Shown: in pieces, positions 12,301 to 24,557 of the stretch | How positions within the stretch are numbered: position 1 is the first letter of the stretch | Layout: each line of letters opens with the position of its first letter | Origin: Lindgomyces ingoldianus | Taxonomy: Eukaryota > Ascomycota > Dothideomycetes > Pleosporales > Lindgomycetaceae | Direction: 5' to 3' | NCBI RefSeq assembly: GCF_010093535.1 | Contig: NW_022985201.1 | Coordinates: 1 to 64,000, forward strand | Length of the DNA stretch: 64,000 nt | Notes under the pieces: model-generated | Database searches by the model: none | Seen by the model: the letters and a program-made list of their open reading frames with translations, nothing else | Told to the model about the DNA's origin: nothing | Made by a program: the position numbers and the translations under genes

Positions 12301-15300
12301 TATCTAGTTGCTAGAGCTAGGGCGTCTAATACTATGTCTAATACTCTTTAGGCAAAATAGAGATTATTATACAACCTAGTTATAAACTACTTTATAGTAT
12401 ATCTTAAACTTTGTTTACTACTGCAGTTGCTTATTAATTTAGATAGAGTTAGTAGTATAAAAAAGATGTTTATTATTAATAGTATATTCTTAGCTCTTAA
12501 TAACTTAGCTTTATAATACAACATTAGCAACCCTATAATGTAATGCGCGCTTACTAGTGTGGCTGTATATCTTATATCTAGTTGCACTATTAACTCTATA
12601 TTTTACATTTTAATTATTAATAAGTATAGACTTTTTTTACCTTTATAAAGAGTAAGTTTCTCCTAGCTTTAAAGCTAACTTTAATAAGTTAAATATATTA
12701 TAATTAATAAAAAATTTATAGTTAGCCTTAGTATACTTAGCTAGATCTACACTAGGTGTGCGTAGGTGTTTCTAGAGTCTAAGGAGGACTTTAGTAGCAT
12801 TAACATTATATTATCTAGCAATTTTAGGCAACTACCCCTAGTTAGCTAGCAGCCGCTGTTTAATTGTACTAATTAGAAATGCCTTATAAAGACCTATAGT
12901 TAGCACCTGTATAGTTTGTTTAATAAGACAATTATACTTAATGTTATAATGCAGCAGCAGGGGGACTTCTAGGCTAGGTTTTAGGATGCTCTTAGGCGTC
13001 TCTAAGATAGCGCAAGCACTACTAATAACTAGATGCTATTTAGTAAGTAATGTTAAGTTTTACTTTTAGCTAATAAGCATTATAGCTTTAACTTTACTAT
13101 TTAACTATGCAGTAAATATTCTAAGGTCTCTGCTATAAACTAGTAGTGTATAAGGGACTATAGTAAACCTATTATTATTACCTAGGCTAAACATAATTAC
13201 TCTTAGGCTACTAAGGTAGACGCTTAGAATAGTAGTAACTTACACAGCCTTCTTCTGTTGTGTGTAGGTGGCTAAGTTATGCTCCTGTATAATATATAGA
13301 TAAAGGTTAGTCTTGTAAACAGTACTATTAGGGAAGTAAACAATATCCTATAGCCTTTATCTATTATAGATCCTTATAAGGAGCCTTTAAAAGCAGTTCT
13401 TGTTGCTGTCTTTAGGTATAAAAAGCTAGTGCTGTACACTTAAGTAGACAGTAAAGTAGTTATTTTTATATTTTTTATTAGTTAAAAGTTTTGCTTTTAA
13501 GAGAATGTTATATCCTGCACACAGTTTCTAATCTGCTCTGCGTAAGCTATAACTATTTATAAGTTATAAGGCTTAAGTCTAGATAAAGCAGTTATTTGTG
13601 TTAGTAGTAAAAGAGATTATGCACTAGGTCTTATGTATATTATAGTTTTTTATATTAAGTTACTAGATAAGTTAATATTTAATAAGCATTTCTTCTTAGA
13701 TTATTTAAAAAGTAGCAATTTAGAAACTATAAAAAGGCAAAATATAGATATGCAGTAAAAAATGCAGCAGTTAGTTATAGTAGTAGACTATAATTTTTAA
13801 CCTATTTGTTTAATACTTGTCTAATACCTTCTTTACTATTATATTATGTCTGTATGCTTAGTAATTTATAAACTAATTTATAGCATAATATATTACTTTT
13901 ATTAGTATAATAAACATAACATAAATTAAAGTTTATAAATTAGAGATTATAACAGTTAGATATAAGTATAGACTTTATATTTAAGTTATTATAGCTTATT
14001 TAAAGTTTTAGGGTTATTTTCTCCCTACTGCTAGTGCTTTTCTAGCTTAAGTATCTTAATAAACTAGGTTAAATCTATAAGCATAACACTGTCTCTACTT
14101 TAAATAGTATCTAGTAAGTATTTTGCATCCTTTATCTTAAACTAGTAAGTTTAGAATAAAGTTTAATGTTTAAATGCTATAATTAGCGTGTGTTTAATAC
14201 CTTATCTAATACTAAACTTACTTTAGATTATTAAGAAATTTATTATTATAAAGTTTTAAAAGACTAATGCTCTTATCTTAGGCTGCTAATTAAATGTTAG
14301 CAGTAGAGAAGTAACTACCTAATTATGCAACATATAATACTGTTAGAATTGCTTATTTAGCCCTTAAGAAAAAAAGCTTAAAAGAAAAAATTAGTAGTTA
14401 AAAAAGCTTATTAATAGTAATAAGCTTATAAAAAGCTGTAAAGGTAAGATTAAATGCTAGCTTAACAAATATAGACTATACTTATTAGTTATGTAGTTAA
14501 AGACTTTTTTAAGAACTTACTTAGCACTAATAGTCTTAAACATTATTAGCAATGTACAGTAGATACCTAGAAAAGCCTAGACACATCTAGTTTAGGTAGC
14601 GCTGTAAGGTATTAGACAGGTATTAGGTGTAGCAGCTAGAATATACTTACACAAAAGATAGTATTGCTTATATGTAAAATATACACACTAAAGTTATGCA
14701 TTTTAAGAAAACTTGTTTTCTTGTTTACACTAGCAACTGCATCTACTAGTATAGCTTTAATATATCTCTATTAGTAAAGTTTATCTACTACTTTTATGTC
14801 TATTATTAGCACTTTAGCTTGCATTAGTGCTCTAGCTTGTAGACTAAGATTATTTATAAGCTTAGAGCTATTAATATCTATAGGTTCTATATTTATAGAT
14901 TCCTTATCTAGTTAGCAGTGTTAAAGAGGCATAAACTCTTTTAGTAGGTTAAAGAGCCTAGTTTGCTAGATAAAAAATGCATGTTTATTACTAAATTTAC
15001 TAAGGTCTGCACTGCGCGTAATTACTTTCTAGCTATAGTGTTTACCTTTCTTAAATCTATAACATATTAGCTGCTGTCTAATACCTGTCTAATACTATAT
15101 TAACTTACTAAAGTGCTGTTGCTATGTTTTTAAACTAAATGCGCAGTTATAACTCTAGTTTAGACTTTTTATTAACATTATGTTTAGTGTTTAAAAGATG
15201 CTAAACTGCTAAGTAGAACTTATTACTCTAGAATTTAGAATAGTATATATTAGTTGCAATATAGTTTAGGTTGCGTTAGGCATTTTTTCTAGTAAGCTAA

Positions 15301-16650
15301 GTTTGTCTCTTAAGATTTCTTATAGTAAAAGCATTTATTAAGTATTTTAATAAGCTTTTTTTATGCTTTGCTATAGTTGCGTAGTAGTAATAGACAAGTA
15401 ATAAATAGCTTAGTAAAAGTTTAAATAGTGTTATATAAAACTAATAAATAAAGTTTATAGTAGTATAGTTAAAGTTATAAAATTAAAGTTACAACAAAAG
15501 CTTAAGAAACTAAATTTTTAAAGTAAATAAAAGTAATTATGTTATTTAGGCAGCATTTATACTATATAAGCTGTTGCTAAGGTAATAGGTAAAGCAGTAG
15601 TAAGCTATTTAAAAAAAATTATATTTCTCTTAAAAATGTTACTTCTACTTATTTTACTATAATATGTTTAATACTATGTCTAATACTACTTTATATACTA
15701 GTTTAAGAGTATTTTACACATAAATTATAAGAGTTAGTTATGTAAAAGTTTATATAATTATCTACTATAATAAAAATGTAGTAGAAGGGTAAAAGTAGCA
15801 GTAAAAATCTAAGTAAGTTTATAAAAGTAAAAGTATAGCTTAAAAGTTTACTATTTAACTTTTAAGACCTTTCTACTTACACTCTTAATATAACTTACTG
15901 CGCAATTGCTCTACTACTTTATTACACCCTTTATAAGCCTTTATTTACTTCTAAAGCTGTTTTTATGCTAATATTATAGCTTAGCAACATATTGCATAGC
16001 TTTTTTGCTTTATTATAACATTTACTTTATTAAAAATGTCTTACTCTTAACCTGTTTATGTTAATGCTGCTAAGAAGAGTATAATTATAGTATTAGACAT
16101 AGTAATAGACACTGCTAATGCATTATAGCTCTCTCTAAGAAGAAGGCTATTACTACTAAAGCTCTTTGCAAAGCTTCTGTTCCTAGGCCTAATAAAGGCA
16201 AACGCCCTTTTAAGAAGTCTACAGTTCTAAAAAGTTTACGTCTAAGGTGTGCTAATTTGCCGCCCTTAGAGCGTGTTACGTACAAGAAGACTAGCATTTA
16301 AGTTCTAGCTTAGAAGGAAACTAGTAAGGGCTAGAAGCTTAAGAAAAATAAGAGTTTATTAAATCTTATTTTTACTATCTAATACTTATTACTAACTATA
16401 AATAGTTGTACTTTTTTAGCAGATTAAGTTCTATTAGTTTAAACAACATAATACTAAGTTCTTTTTTATAATTACTCCCTTCTGCTGTCTTATTTAGGAG
16501 GTTGCCTAGGATGTAGCTTAAACTAATAATAAACCTTTCTACTAGAGTAAGTAGGCACTTTATGCATTATAAATAACTACTAAGTCCTTTATTATAACTT
16601 TAATAGAATATAAGTGCTAATGTATTAGTATTAGATAAGGTATTAGACTT
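8466..16650. repeat. Dispersed CTAATAC dimer motif (nine copies)
   Basis: A pair of TCTAATAC-like octamers spaced 11 or 12 bp start to start recurs through the RIP block. Plus-strand copies start near 8466, 10593, 12325, 13809, 14193, 15076 and 15667; minus-strand copies lie near 14604-14628 and 16627-16650. A degenerate copy may lie at 16089-16111. Consensus TCTAATACYTRTCTAATAC, with C/T variation at the second base. Copies occur inside the Helitron coding relic and in the unassigned sequence after it. Function unknown. Confidence 0.7.
9340..13800 (+). mobile_element. Helitron Rep/helicase relic, RIP-mutated
   Basis: Rolling-circle transposon of the Helitron type. Although stops occur every few codons, the plus-strand frames show the family in order. 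A CxxC zinc-ribbon-like part lies near 9355-9430. A DUF6570-like segment (LLARVHVNIEIRQH ... GQQYKY ... YICHFAVNTAKV) spans about 9535-9720. The Helitron_like_N domain (KAEFVQP ... FFSYVRYFIYYKD) lies near 10255-10450, and the Rep-like region (GRGSTHSYS) near 10900. The PIF1-type helicase follows, with Walker A at about 12450, FRQLP near 12820, and a C-terminus at about 13.3-13.8 kb carrying KAVICVSSKRDYALG. TGG to TAG and CAA to TAA changes account for most stops; small frame shifts also occur. It cannot encode a working protein. The 5' and 3' ends of the element are not resolved. Confidence 0.8.
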
Positions 16651-17069
16651 ATTAATTTATAAGCACTTAGCTAGCTGCTATCTATAGTAAGCGCATTACT
16701 ATCTAGGCTTAAGATGTGCAGCTTGTTATTTGCATTACTTAGAATTTTAGCTAGTACTTTAACTTTGCTAATAAGTACTTATGTGGACAGACCTACTAAG
16801 AGGTGTTCTCTTGCATAGCATTTATAGGTATATAAGTCTTTACGTAAAATTTATAGGAATATAGTTTATAGGTTTTAGTCTGCAGACTACCTTTTATTAT
16901 CTGCTCTGCTTATAGTCTTCTTCTATAGGCTTCTTCTAATGCAGTCTTCTTCTCTAGAAAGAGTTTAATAAGTGACTTAAAACAAGCTCCGCTTATGCAT
17001 TTATTTATAAACTGTTATAGTATGTTAAAATAAAGCAGTTTTCTAGAGTCAGAAGGAGAGCTTACTAAT
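13801..17069. other. RIP-mutated sequence, unassigned
   Basis: AT-rich, saturated with TAA/TAG in all frames, with six of the nine CTAATAC dimers. A short partly spared patch at 16128-16297 can be read on the plus strand as a basic peptide (KKKAITTKALCKAS ... RLRCANLPPLERVTYKK), which I do not recognise. It probably contains the Helitron 3' region and the 3' untranslated part of the pogo element. No other domain was readable. Confidence 0.5.
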
Positions 17070-18459
17070 TAATTAATCTATTATATAAGAAACCTTCTAG
17101 AAAGGTTAATCTGCCTGCTACGTTAACTTTAGGCTAGAGTGGGCGCAGCGACCTCTATAACTAATTTGTCCTTAATATAATCCTCCTCTTTATTTTTATT
17201 GCTAGTAATTAGTGTAGAGGCCTTCTTCTTGCTTTTATTAGCTAATTAGATGTCCTTTTTAAGTTGCGCAGTAGCTTTTTAGGTAAACTTTGCCTCCTTT
17301 TTTTAAGCTGCCTTAACACGCTCCTCTTAGAGTTAGATTTCTTTTGCTACTACCTTTATGCGCTTTTTCTCCTCTAGCATATGCGCCTTCTCTGCCTTCT
17401 CTGCTTTTCTAAGCTTTGTTTTTTTATCTTTCTTAAGTTATAGAGCCTTCTTGTTAGCATCTTTTTAAGCTTAGAGATCACATGCTTTGCGTACTTTAGT
17501 TAGTGACTAAAAGACTGCTCTACTATTATACTTTAGTAGAGCTTTAAGCAGGAGAGGCTTCCTACACTAGCAGCAACGCTTCTTATTAAGGAGAGCTTGT
17601 TTAAGATGTTTAACCTTATGCTAGAGCAGGTTGTTACAACATAAAATTATGTAAATAGTTTAACTAAGCTAGCGTAACTACTTACTATAAATATTGTTAA
17701 TAACTTAGCGTAAAATCCTCTTAATCTTCCTCTAATTAGAAGCGCTTAGTACTAAAGTAGTACTATTACTAGAGAATAGCTAGTCCTTCTTCTTAATGTT
17801 AAATTATACTAGAATTGCTTTTAGATTAAATAGAGATAAACTGCATGTTTTAAATACTTTAAGAATAGTATTTAGTTTAAATAACATTAGCTAAGCTTTA
17901 TTAAACATGTAAAAAAAGTTTCTTTTTATAATAGTTAATAGTCTTTAGCACCTGTACATAAAATCTGCTAGCTTAGCTAAGTAGGCAGTTAACAGAGGCT
18001 TAAACATGCAGACATCTAGAGGCTGCAGGGTATAGGTTGAATAAGGTGGATAGATGGCTAAGAGAATCCTATTGTTGTTATAATACTTAATAAAATCTAT
18101 AGTAACATGCAATCTATAGCTATCTAGGACTAATAGTTAATAGAAGTGTTAAGCCTTCTATTTTATCTCCCTATTAAACACTTGTTTAAGCTATGTAAGG
18201 CCTAGCATATTGCTTGTCTACCTACTAAAAGATAAAAAAAAAAGGCTTTATGTTTATTAGAGTTAAAGTCTTGTAACTAGGTGTCTTATATGTTGCCTAA
18301 AGCAGCCTAATAAATTAGTGCTAGTATAAAAGAAGTCTTATTAGCGTATATGCAAGCTATAGTTGTAATCTACTTGCAATTGCTGTCCTAGATTATCTGC
18401 TTAATGCTACCTTCTTTATATCACTATTTAGAGAAGATTCTTTTAATTTTTAATAGTAC
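17070..18459 (-). pseudogene. pogo/Fot1 transposase, C-terminal part (DDE and coiled-coil tail)
   Basis: Read on the minus strand from the Copia boundary leftwards, the frames match the DDE_1 superfamily of fungal pogo transposases despite many stops: SNKHKAFFF, then an RILLAIYPP-like and TLQPLDVCMFKPL-like segment near 18.0 kb, then a lysine/glutamate-rich coiled-coil tail (KAEKAEKAHMLEEKKR near 17.38 kb), ending in a basic RSRQINLSRRF motif near 17.1 kb, the usual Fot1-like C-terminus. It is separated from its N-terminal part at 24017-24511 by the Copia insertion, and heavily RIP-mutated (Trp codons now TAG). It is non-functional. Confidence 0.85.
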
Positions 18460-18780
18460 TGTCAGATATGCGCACCTACTGTCAAGACAGGAGGAACGTT
18501 TGACGAAAGCTGCTACATAGTACAAGCAATAAGCTCGAACAGTATGTTGCTGCAAATTGCTGCATTTTGCAGCATTTTGCAGCATGTTGCAAGCTGGTCG
18601 CGCATAGGGCTAGTGCGCGAGGGACTTAGATTAGCAGAACAAAAAGCTAAGCAACATAAGTAGAGCAGAAAAAGGATTAATAAATTAACATAATAAATAT
18701 AATTAATTAATTATCCTATATATTATATCTAAACCTATTATTTATCTTAGGAAGCCTAGAAATAGTGCTTTAATCTAATA
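18460..18780 (+). repeat. Left LTR of the Copia element (321 bp)
   Basis: It begins TGTCAGAT after the AGTAC duplication and ends CTAATA where the right LTR has CTGACA. The 5' half is spared by RIP and includes a palindromic run of TGCAGC/ATTTTGC units at about 18545-18592. The 3' 71 bp differ from the right LTR only by CpA-to-TpA-type changes. Confidence 0.88.
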
Positions 18781-18812
18781 ATTAAGAGTCTTAGTGCCTC
18801 TATTAATACAAA

Positions 18813-21800
18813 ATGGCCACCCAGCCTCCTTAAGACGCGACAGTCGTCCTTCGAGACCACACCGACTACAGAGCCTGGATGATGCAGCTGCAATTGAGAT
18901 GTGTAGCGCACAGCATCTGGCCGCAAGTGGATCCTAAGTTAACTATCTAAATAATCTCTAAACTAAGAGCTCTAAAGATGCTGCTAATAGCTAAGTTTTT
19001 ACTAGCCTTTAATATTAAAACGCTTACACACCTAAACAAGCTATTAATAAGTAGTGTTAGAGCCTTTAAAGAAGCTATTAAATACTATAAGATTAAGGCT
19101 AATAAGTATAAAAGTAATAGACATAATTATAAAAAAAAGTAATTAAGCTTTTAATAGATTATTATCTTTATCTAGTTAATAGTTAGCCTGCATCTGCAGT
19201 GTACATGCTGTTCCCTAAATTAACTACTTAGATAGTAGATTATAAACTTTAAAGCTACAGTAGGCATTAACAACTAATTTAAACAAGAATATATGTGTGA
19301 CTAATATAATGCATTTTTAAAGCTGCTAAAAAACGCAAGCATATAAGACCTGTAGCTAGCAGAGTATAACTACGCTGCTATAGAAGCAGAGACATAAAAT
19401 GTTCTAGAAACAACGTAGTTTAATGCTGTAGCAAAAAACTTTCTAACTACTATAAATAAAGTTGCCCCTTATTAGTTTATAACCTTTTAGAAAAGCAGAC
19501 AGTTTGCACTAAACATAAATTAAAAAAAAATAATAAAGCGCTTTTAAAAATATATAATGTTAAATTATCTAATACATATAAAAAAGCATAAAGCTGCCTT
19601 TATAACAGATAACTTATTATACTTTACTAAAAGTAGAAAGACTACCTAGGGCATAAATAAAGACACCTATAGTGTAAAAGTTATAATATTAAAAAAATAA
19701 AGTAGACCTTAACATTAATATTATTAAAAAAATAATAAAAAGTTATCTTTAAGCTAAAAACTTACTAAAATAAAAGGCACTAAATATCCTACATATAGAC
19801 ATATTTATGCATTAAAGGACTACCTTTATGTTTATCTAGACAGAGCACTAGACTAGTAGATGCTAAATAAAAAAGTTAAAAAGCTTATAGCATTAAAGCA
19901 TAAGCACAACTTAGAATTTTAAGGCCTACTAAAAAGGCAGCGTAGACATAATTTAAAAATACTAATCTTAAAAAGTTTACATACACCTATGCTAGAGATA
20001 TAAAAAGACTAACTTAAAGGCTAGAAAGTATTAAGAGTTAAGGCAGCTACATTGCTAGCTATAGTTAATTTAAACTAGAATAGATATTTACTAAGAGAAT
20101 TATTTATCTTTAACTAAGCTTAATATGCTATATTATAAATAATTTTAATTAGATTTATAACTATTATTTACTAACACTAAAAAACTTTATTTAGTTTAAA
20201 AACTTTTATGTATAAATCTAAAGCTATAAATTAATTATACTAAGCTTAAAAAGTAAGCATAGAACATATAGTTAAGCATACAGTCTTATACTACATAACA
20301 CTGCACTGTGCCTAGACCTGCTGTGCAACCTAGTCTTATTCTGCCTACTATAATAGAAAGAAATCTAGTAGGACACATAAGCAGAGCTAACTACTTTAAA
20401 GGCTTTAAATAGAATAATAATTAAAGATCTTATAAAAATCTATAGCTAATAAGTGTTAAAGTACTATCTACTATAAAAAGGCTTATATTATACACACATA
20501 ATTAACACAAGAACTAAACATAGTTTATAAAAGGCATTAGTAGAGCTATAGCATAAGTGTTTAGAACACCTTAAACTAGCTACACTTTAACACCTTATAT
20601 AGCAAGCTAAGAGAGTGTAAATTAAAGGAATTATAATAGTCTAATATAACTTATATAGTAGAGCTAAGATATAATAATAAATTAGCTATATACTATAAAT
20701 TAGTAATAGTAGACCTAGTAAAAAACTGTTAATTAATTTCTATATATATAAAGCATAAAGCATTATAAAAAAGTAAAGTTAAATACTAATTACTAATAAG
20801 TATTCTAGCCTCTAGTAAGACCTTTACTTTAAAAATAATAAGCTTACTAAATTAATTATTAAAGCTTTTATAATTTTTTTTTTTAAAGAACTATTATAAT
20901 ATTACTATAAAAGTTATTAAAGCTAATAATAAAATTATAATAGTAAAACTAGAAGTAAAACACTAGCTAGCATTATATAGAATAACTATTAAGCCTTTAG
21001 CACTAGATACATAAGCCTAGAATAGAAGAGCTAAACGCTTAAAAAGTGTAAATAAGAAGAAGTTATAGGCTATGCAACTAAATGCTAACCTACTATAAAA
21101 CATATAGCTATACATTACTAAAGCAGGCGTATACCTATACAATTAGACGCTAAACTATGCTAATAACTAGAAGACACTATATAAGATTTTTTTTTATATA
21201 AGTAGGTTTAAATAATAAAGTTATTATATTAATTTAAAAGCTTATAGCTATAAAGCATTTATAATAACTAATAACACACATTAGAATAAATCTAAGCTAC
21301 AGAGGCTAGACCTAAAGGTGTAGATTAAATATCTAGTTAAGTACTAATTATTAAACATTTACTATATATAAATACTACTACTAGTAAAAGTAATCTGTAC
21401 ATGTAATGTTATTTTTAATAAATACTTAATTTTTAGTAGTAAGCCTAAAGACCTAATAAATAACCTTATATATAACATAGTAAAGAAAATTACTATATAT
21501 ATTAGAATAATTAAGCTTTTAACACTTAGTTATTAGCTAAAGATAAAGTTATTTTATAAAAATAACACTATAAATAATACATTAAATTTTAATAAAGTAG
21601 ACTTACTAGGCTACTATTAAGAAAAAAAAATTAAAGATAACTATCTATCTTCTCTAAACACTTTACTACTTATAGCATTACTTATATAGTTAATAGCTAG
21701 AGCAGCACTAAAGCTAAGCTAAATAAAGTTGCTAAAAACTATACTATAAGCTGTAGCCTTTATAGCTAGCATAAAATCTAAAAGTATAAGAAAGCATAGC

Positions 21801-23489
21801 AGTAAGACACTAAATAAAGTAGCATTAATAAAAATACTATTTAAAAAAAAGACACCTTATAAAAGCTAGCTACTACCTTTACTATTAACTTAAAAGTAAC
21901 TAAAGAAGCACTCTCTATATAAGATGTTTAAGGTAGCAGAAAGAACACACCTAGATAGTTATTAGATAATAAAATTCTAAATAAAGGTCTAGATAAAGCT
22001 AATTAAGGTAGCTAAACAGCAGATTCTAGATTATATGTAGGTGTACACTTATAAGCTTAATAAGCACTATAGATTATAAAAATGTAAGGTGTAACTAGTA
22101 GTCTATAGTAATTAATAAAGAAACATTACTACATAAGATACCTACACTGCCACCCTAGCAGGACACTTATTTTAAATGCTAATAGTAATATCTACACGCT
22201 TTAACTTAAAGCTTAAATAATATAACATAACTAACATATTTATACATGCAGTAATTAACTATAATATCTACATGCAGATGCTAAGAGGCTATTAGAAACT
22301 AGGTATAATACTAAAGCTTTAAAAAGCACTATACAGCCTATAAATTTCTTCTTTACTTTAGCAACACTATTTTATAATAACTTTTAAAAGCCTTAAGTTC
22401 TTAGCTGTTTTACATAAACCCTACTGTATAACTAAAGCTAAAATATTTATTTTTTTCTATATAAACAACTTTATTATTGTGTATAAAAAAGGCTTTAAAG
22501 CAGATGCACAGCATGTAGTAGACTAGTTATAAGAGAAGTATACTTTAATAAAAGGCAAGGACCTATAATAGTTCTTAGGAGTTAAGATTATTAGAGATTA
22601 ACAGCAACAAATAATTTAGCTGTTATAAGCATTATATATTAACAAGATAGCTAGGCTAGCTAACAGAAAGAACCTGCAGCATGCTACACCTATAAGTAGG
22701 ATTAAACTTATGCTATAATCTAGTTTTACAACCTTATTAGAAGTAAATTAATATTAGCAGAAGATTAGATCTTTACTCTTTGCAGTAGTTACTACAAGAC
22801 TAGACATTGCCTTTGCCACATTACGCCTTACACAGTTTCTCACAAATCCCGCATCTGACCATTAGGATGCAGCTGATTGAGTCATCCTGTACCTACATGC
22901 GACACAGACGTACGCACTCTAATTAGGAGGAGAAGACTACTTTGTAGTAGCAAGTAATACATTATTTATAAATAATACACTAGATAGAAAGAGCTTTTAG
23001 GGCTATGTTATTTAACTATTTAGCAAATAGATTGCATAGTAAGCAAATAAATAAGATATAGTCACAATATTAACAACAAAAGCAGAATTACTTGCACTAT
23101 CCTAAGTTGCTAAGGAAGCTATGTTTACAAGAATGCTCCTTAACAAACTGCAGGTTAAGCTGCCTAATTTAACTATTACAATCTAGTGCAACAACAAGCA
23201 GACAATCTAACTAGTAAACAAAGAGATATCTTGACTTTAAACTAAGCTCTAACATGTCAACATCTATAACCACTAGCTCTGACAGGAAGTCTCTCGACAA
23301 ACAATCAAGGTTGTCCATGTCCCCTCCAGCGAGATGCTTGCAGACAGACTCACCAAAGCGCTTCTAGCCAGCAAATGGCCAAGCTTTCTTCAGCAAATTC
23401 AGCTAGTTAACGTCAGGGAGAGGATAGTCAGTCAGGAAGCGGATATGGAAGAGATTGAAGCAAGAATGGAAGCCCTGGAAGCATACTAA
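18813..23489 (+). pseudogene. Copia gag-pol polyprotein relic
   Basis: It starts at an ATG followed by ATQPP, an in-frame TAA (from CAA), then DATVVLRDHTDYRAWMMQLQ, the typical fungal Copia gag N-terminus. Integrase and reverse-transcriptase parts are scrambled by RIP stops between about 19.2 and 22.7 kb. The end is clear: VVTTRLDIAFATLRLTQFL near 22.8 kb, then an RNase H segment with KAELLALS near 23.08 kb, and QEVSRQTIKVVHVPSSEMLA and DRLTKALLASKWPSFLQQIQ near 23.28-23.40 kb, stopping at 23487-23489. Stops throughout make it inactive; the unmutated C-terminus suggests partial sparing or mosaic origin. Confidence 0.88.
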
Positions 23490-23500
23490 GGTTGCGCAAT

Positions 23501-23940
23501 NNNNNNNNNNNNNNNNNNNNNNNNNNNNNNNNNNNNNNNNNNNNNNNNNNNNNNNNNNNNNNNNNNNNNNNNNNNNNNNNNNNNNNNNNNNNNNNNNNNN
23601 NNNNNNNNNNNNNNNNNNNNNNNNNNNNNNNNNNNNNNNNNNNNNNNNNNNNNNNNNNNNNNNNNNNNNNNNNNNNNNNNNNNNNNNNNNNNNNNNNNNN
23701 NNNNNNNNNNNNNNNNNNNNNNNNNNNNNNNNNNNNNNNNNNNNNNNNNNNNNNNNNNNNNNNNNNNNNNNNNNNNNNNNNNNNNNNNNNNNNNNNNNNN
23801 NNNNNNNNNNNNNNNNNNNNNNNNNNNNNNNNNNNNNNNNNNNNNNNNNNNNNNNNNNNNNNNNNNNNNNNNNNNNNNNNNNNNNNNNNNNNNNNNNNNN
23901 NNNNNNNNNNNNNNNNNNNNNNNNNNNNNNNNNNNNNNNN
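23501..23940. other. Assembly gap (440 N)
   Basis: Unresolved bases inside the Copia. They cover the polypurine tract and most of the right LTR, which by the left LTR length should start near 23691. Reading frames crossing the gap are meaningless. Confidence 0.99.
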
Positions 23941-24011
23941 ATCATCCCATACATCATATCCAAACCCATCATTCATCTCAGGAAGCCCAGAAACAGTGCT
24001 TCAATCTGACA
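23941..24011 (+). repeat. 3' end of the right Copia LTR (unmutated)
   Basis: 71 bp that align without gaps to 18710-18780. All 14 differences are C-to-T at CpA (13) or G-to-A at TpG (1) in the left copy. It ends TCTGACA followed by the AGTAC target duplication. Confidence 0.9.
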
Positions 24012-24016
24012 AGTAC

Positions 24017-24511
24017 ACTAATTAAGAAGCCCTTCTTATCTATATTATAGATATAGCGCAACTTTATGCTATAATTATTAATTTTTCTCTGTAACAGCTT
24101 AAAATAGAGCTTATATTTAAAGGCTAAGTTAGCTCTTTTATAATTAGAATTTATGCTAGATGTCTATTAAGATATAAGCTTAATGTCCTGCTGCTTAATA
24201 AAGTAATTAACCTAGTTTTTACTAGCCTGTTTCCTAGCTATTTCTAAGGCAAAATTGTGTATTATAAGCCTTGTAGGCAGTAGTCCTTTTACGCAAAGCT
24301 TGTTAAGGTATTTAGAGAGTTCCTTTTCTTGTACGTTGTTAAGGAGTTGTTGATTTTCGTGCTTCTCTGCATAGGTGCCCTGCACCCCGCGGTGGCGCTT
24401 TAATAGTGTAGAGCGACAACAACCAAATTTTTTCGCTGTCGCACTATAATTAGGTTTTTCTCCAAGCTTCAGCAATTCAAATGACGCCAGCGCGGCCTCA
24501 ATTGGGTCCAT
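24017..24511 (-). pseudogene. pogo/Fot1 transposase, N-terminal part
   Basis: The minus-strand frame opens with ATG at 24511 (MDPIEAALASFELLKLGEKP) and encodes the helix-turn-helix DNA-binding start of fungal pogo transposases (YSATAKKFGCCRSTLLKRHR) followed by the CENP-B-like second HTH (LPTRLIIHNFALEIARKQ). The first 99 codons are clean; then TAG replaces the Trp of the expected KNW motif, and RIP stops continue to the Copia boundary, where NIDKKG precedes the break. The rest of the protein resumes at 18459. An intact paralogue elsewhere in the genome would be expected. Confidence 0.9.
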
Positions 24512-24557
24512 ATTGGTGGAGATAAGCTTGATTGAAAAGTTGATGAATTTTGGTTGT

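Larger units (their letters stand above)
18460..24011 (+). mobile_element. Copia-type LTR retrotransposon inserted in the pogo transposase
   Basis: A complete 5.55-kb unit flanked by the 5-bp duplication AGTAC (18455-18459 and 24012-24016). The LTR starts TGTCAGAT and ends with the inverse TCTGACA at the right copy. The internal region encodes, on the plus strand, a Copia gag followed by pol ending in RNase H. Insertion split the pogo transposase gene, so it is younger than the pogo insertion. RIP is intense but patchy: stretches at about 18460-18640, 18810-18935, 22815-22920 and 23225-24011 are almost clean. The right end contains a 440-bp assembly gap. Confidence 0.92.

Noticed and set aside
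12320..12352. CTAATAC dimer at 12325 as a 28-nt intron
   Set aside because: The Helitron helicase frame reads straight through it (SNTMSNTL then QAKQR-like), so removal is not needed and would shift the frame.
23403..24025. Open frames of 170-190 codons crossing the N run
   Set aside because: They consist mostly of unknown bases and are artefacts of the gap.
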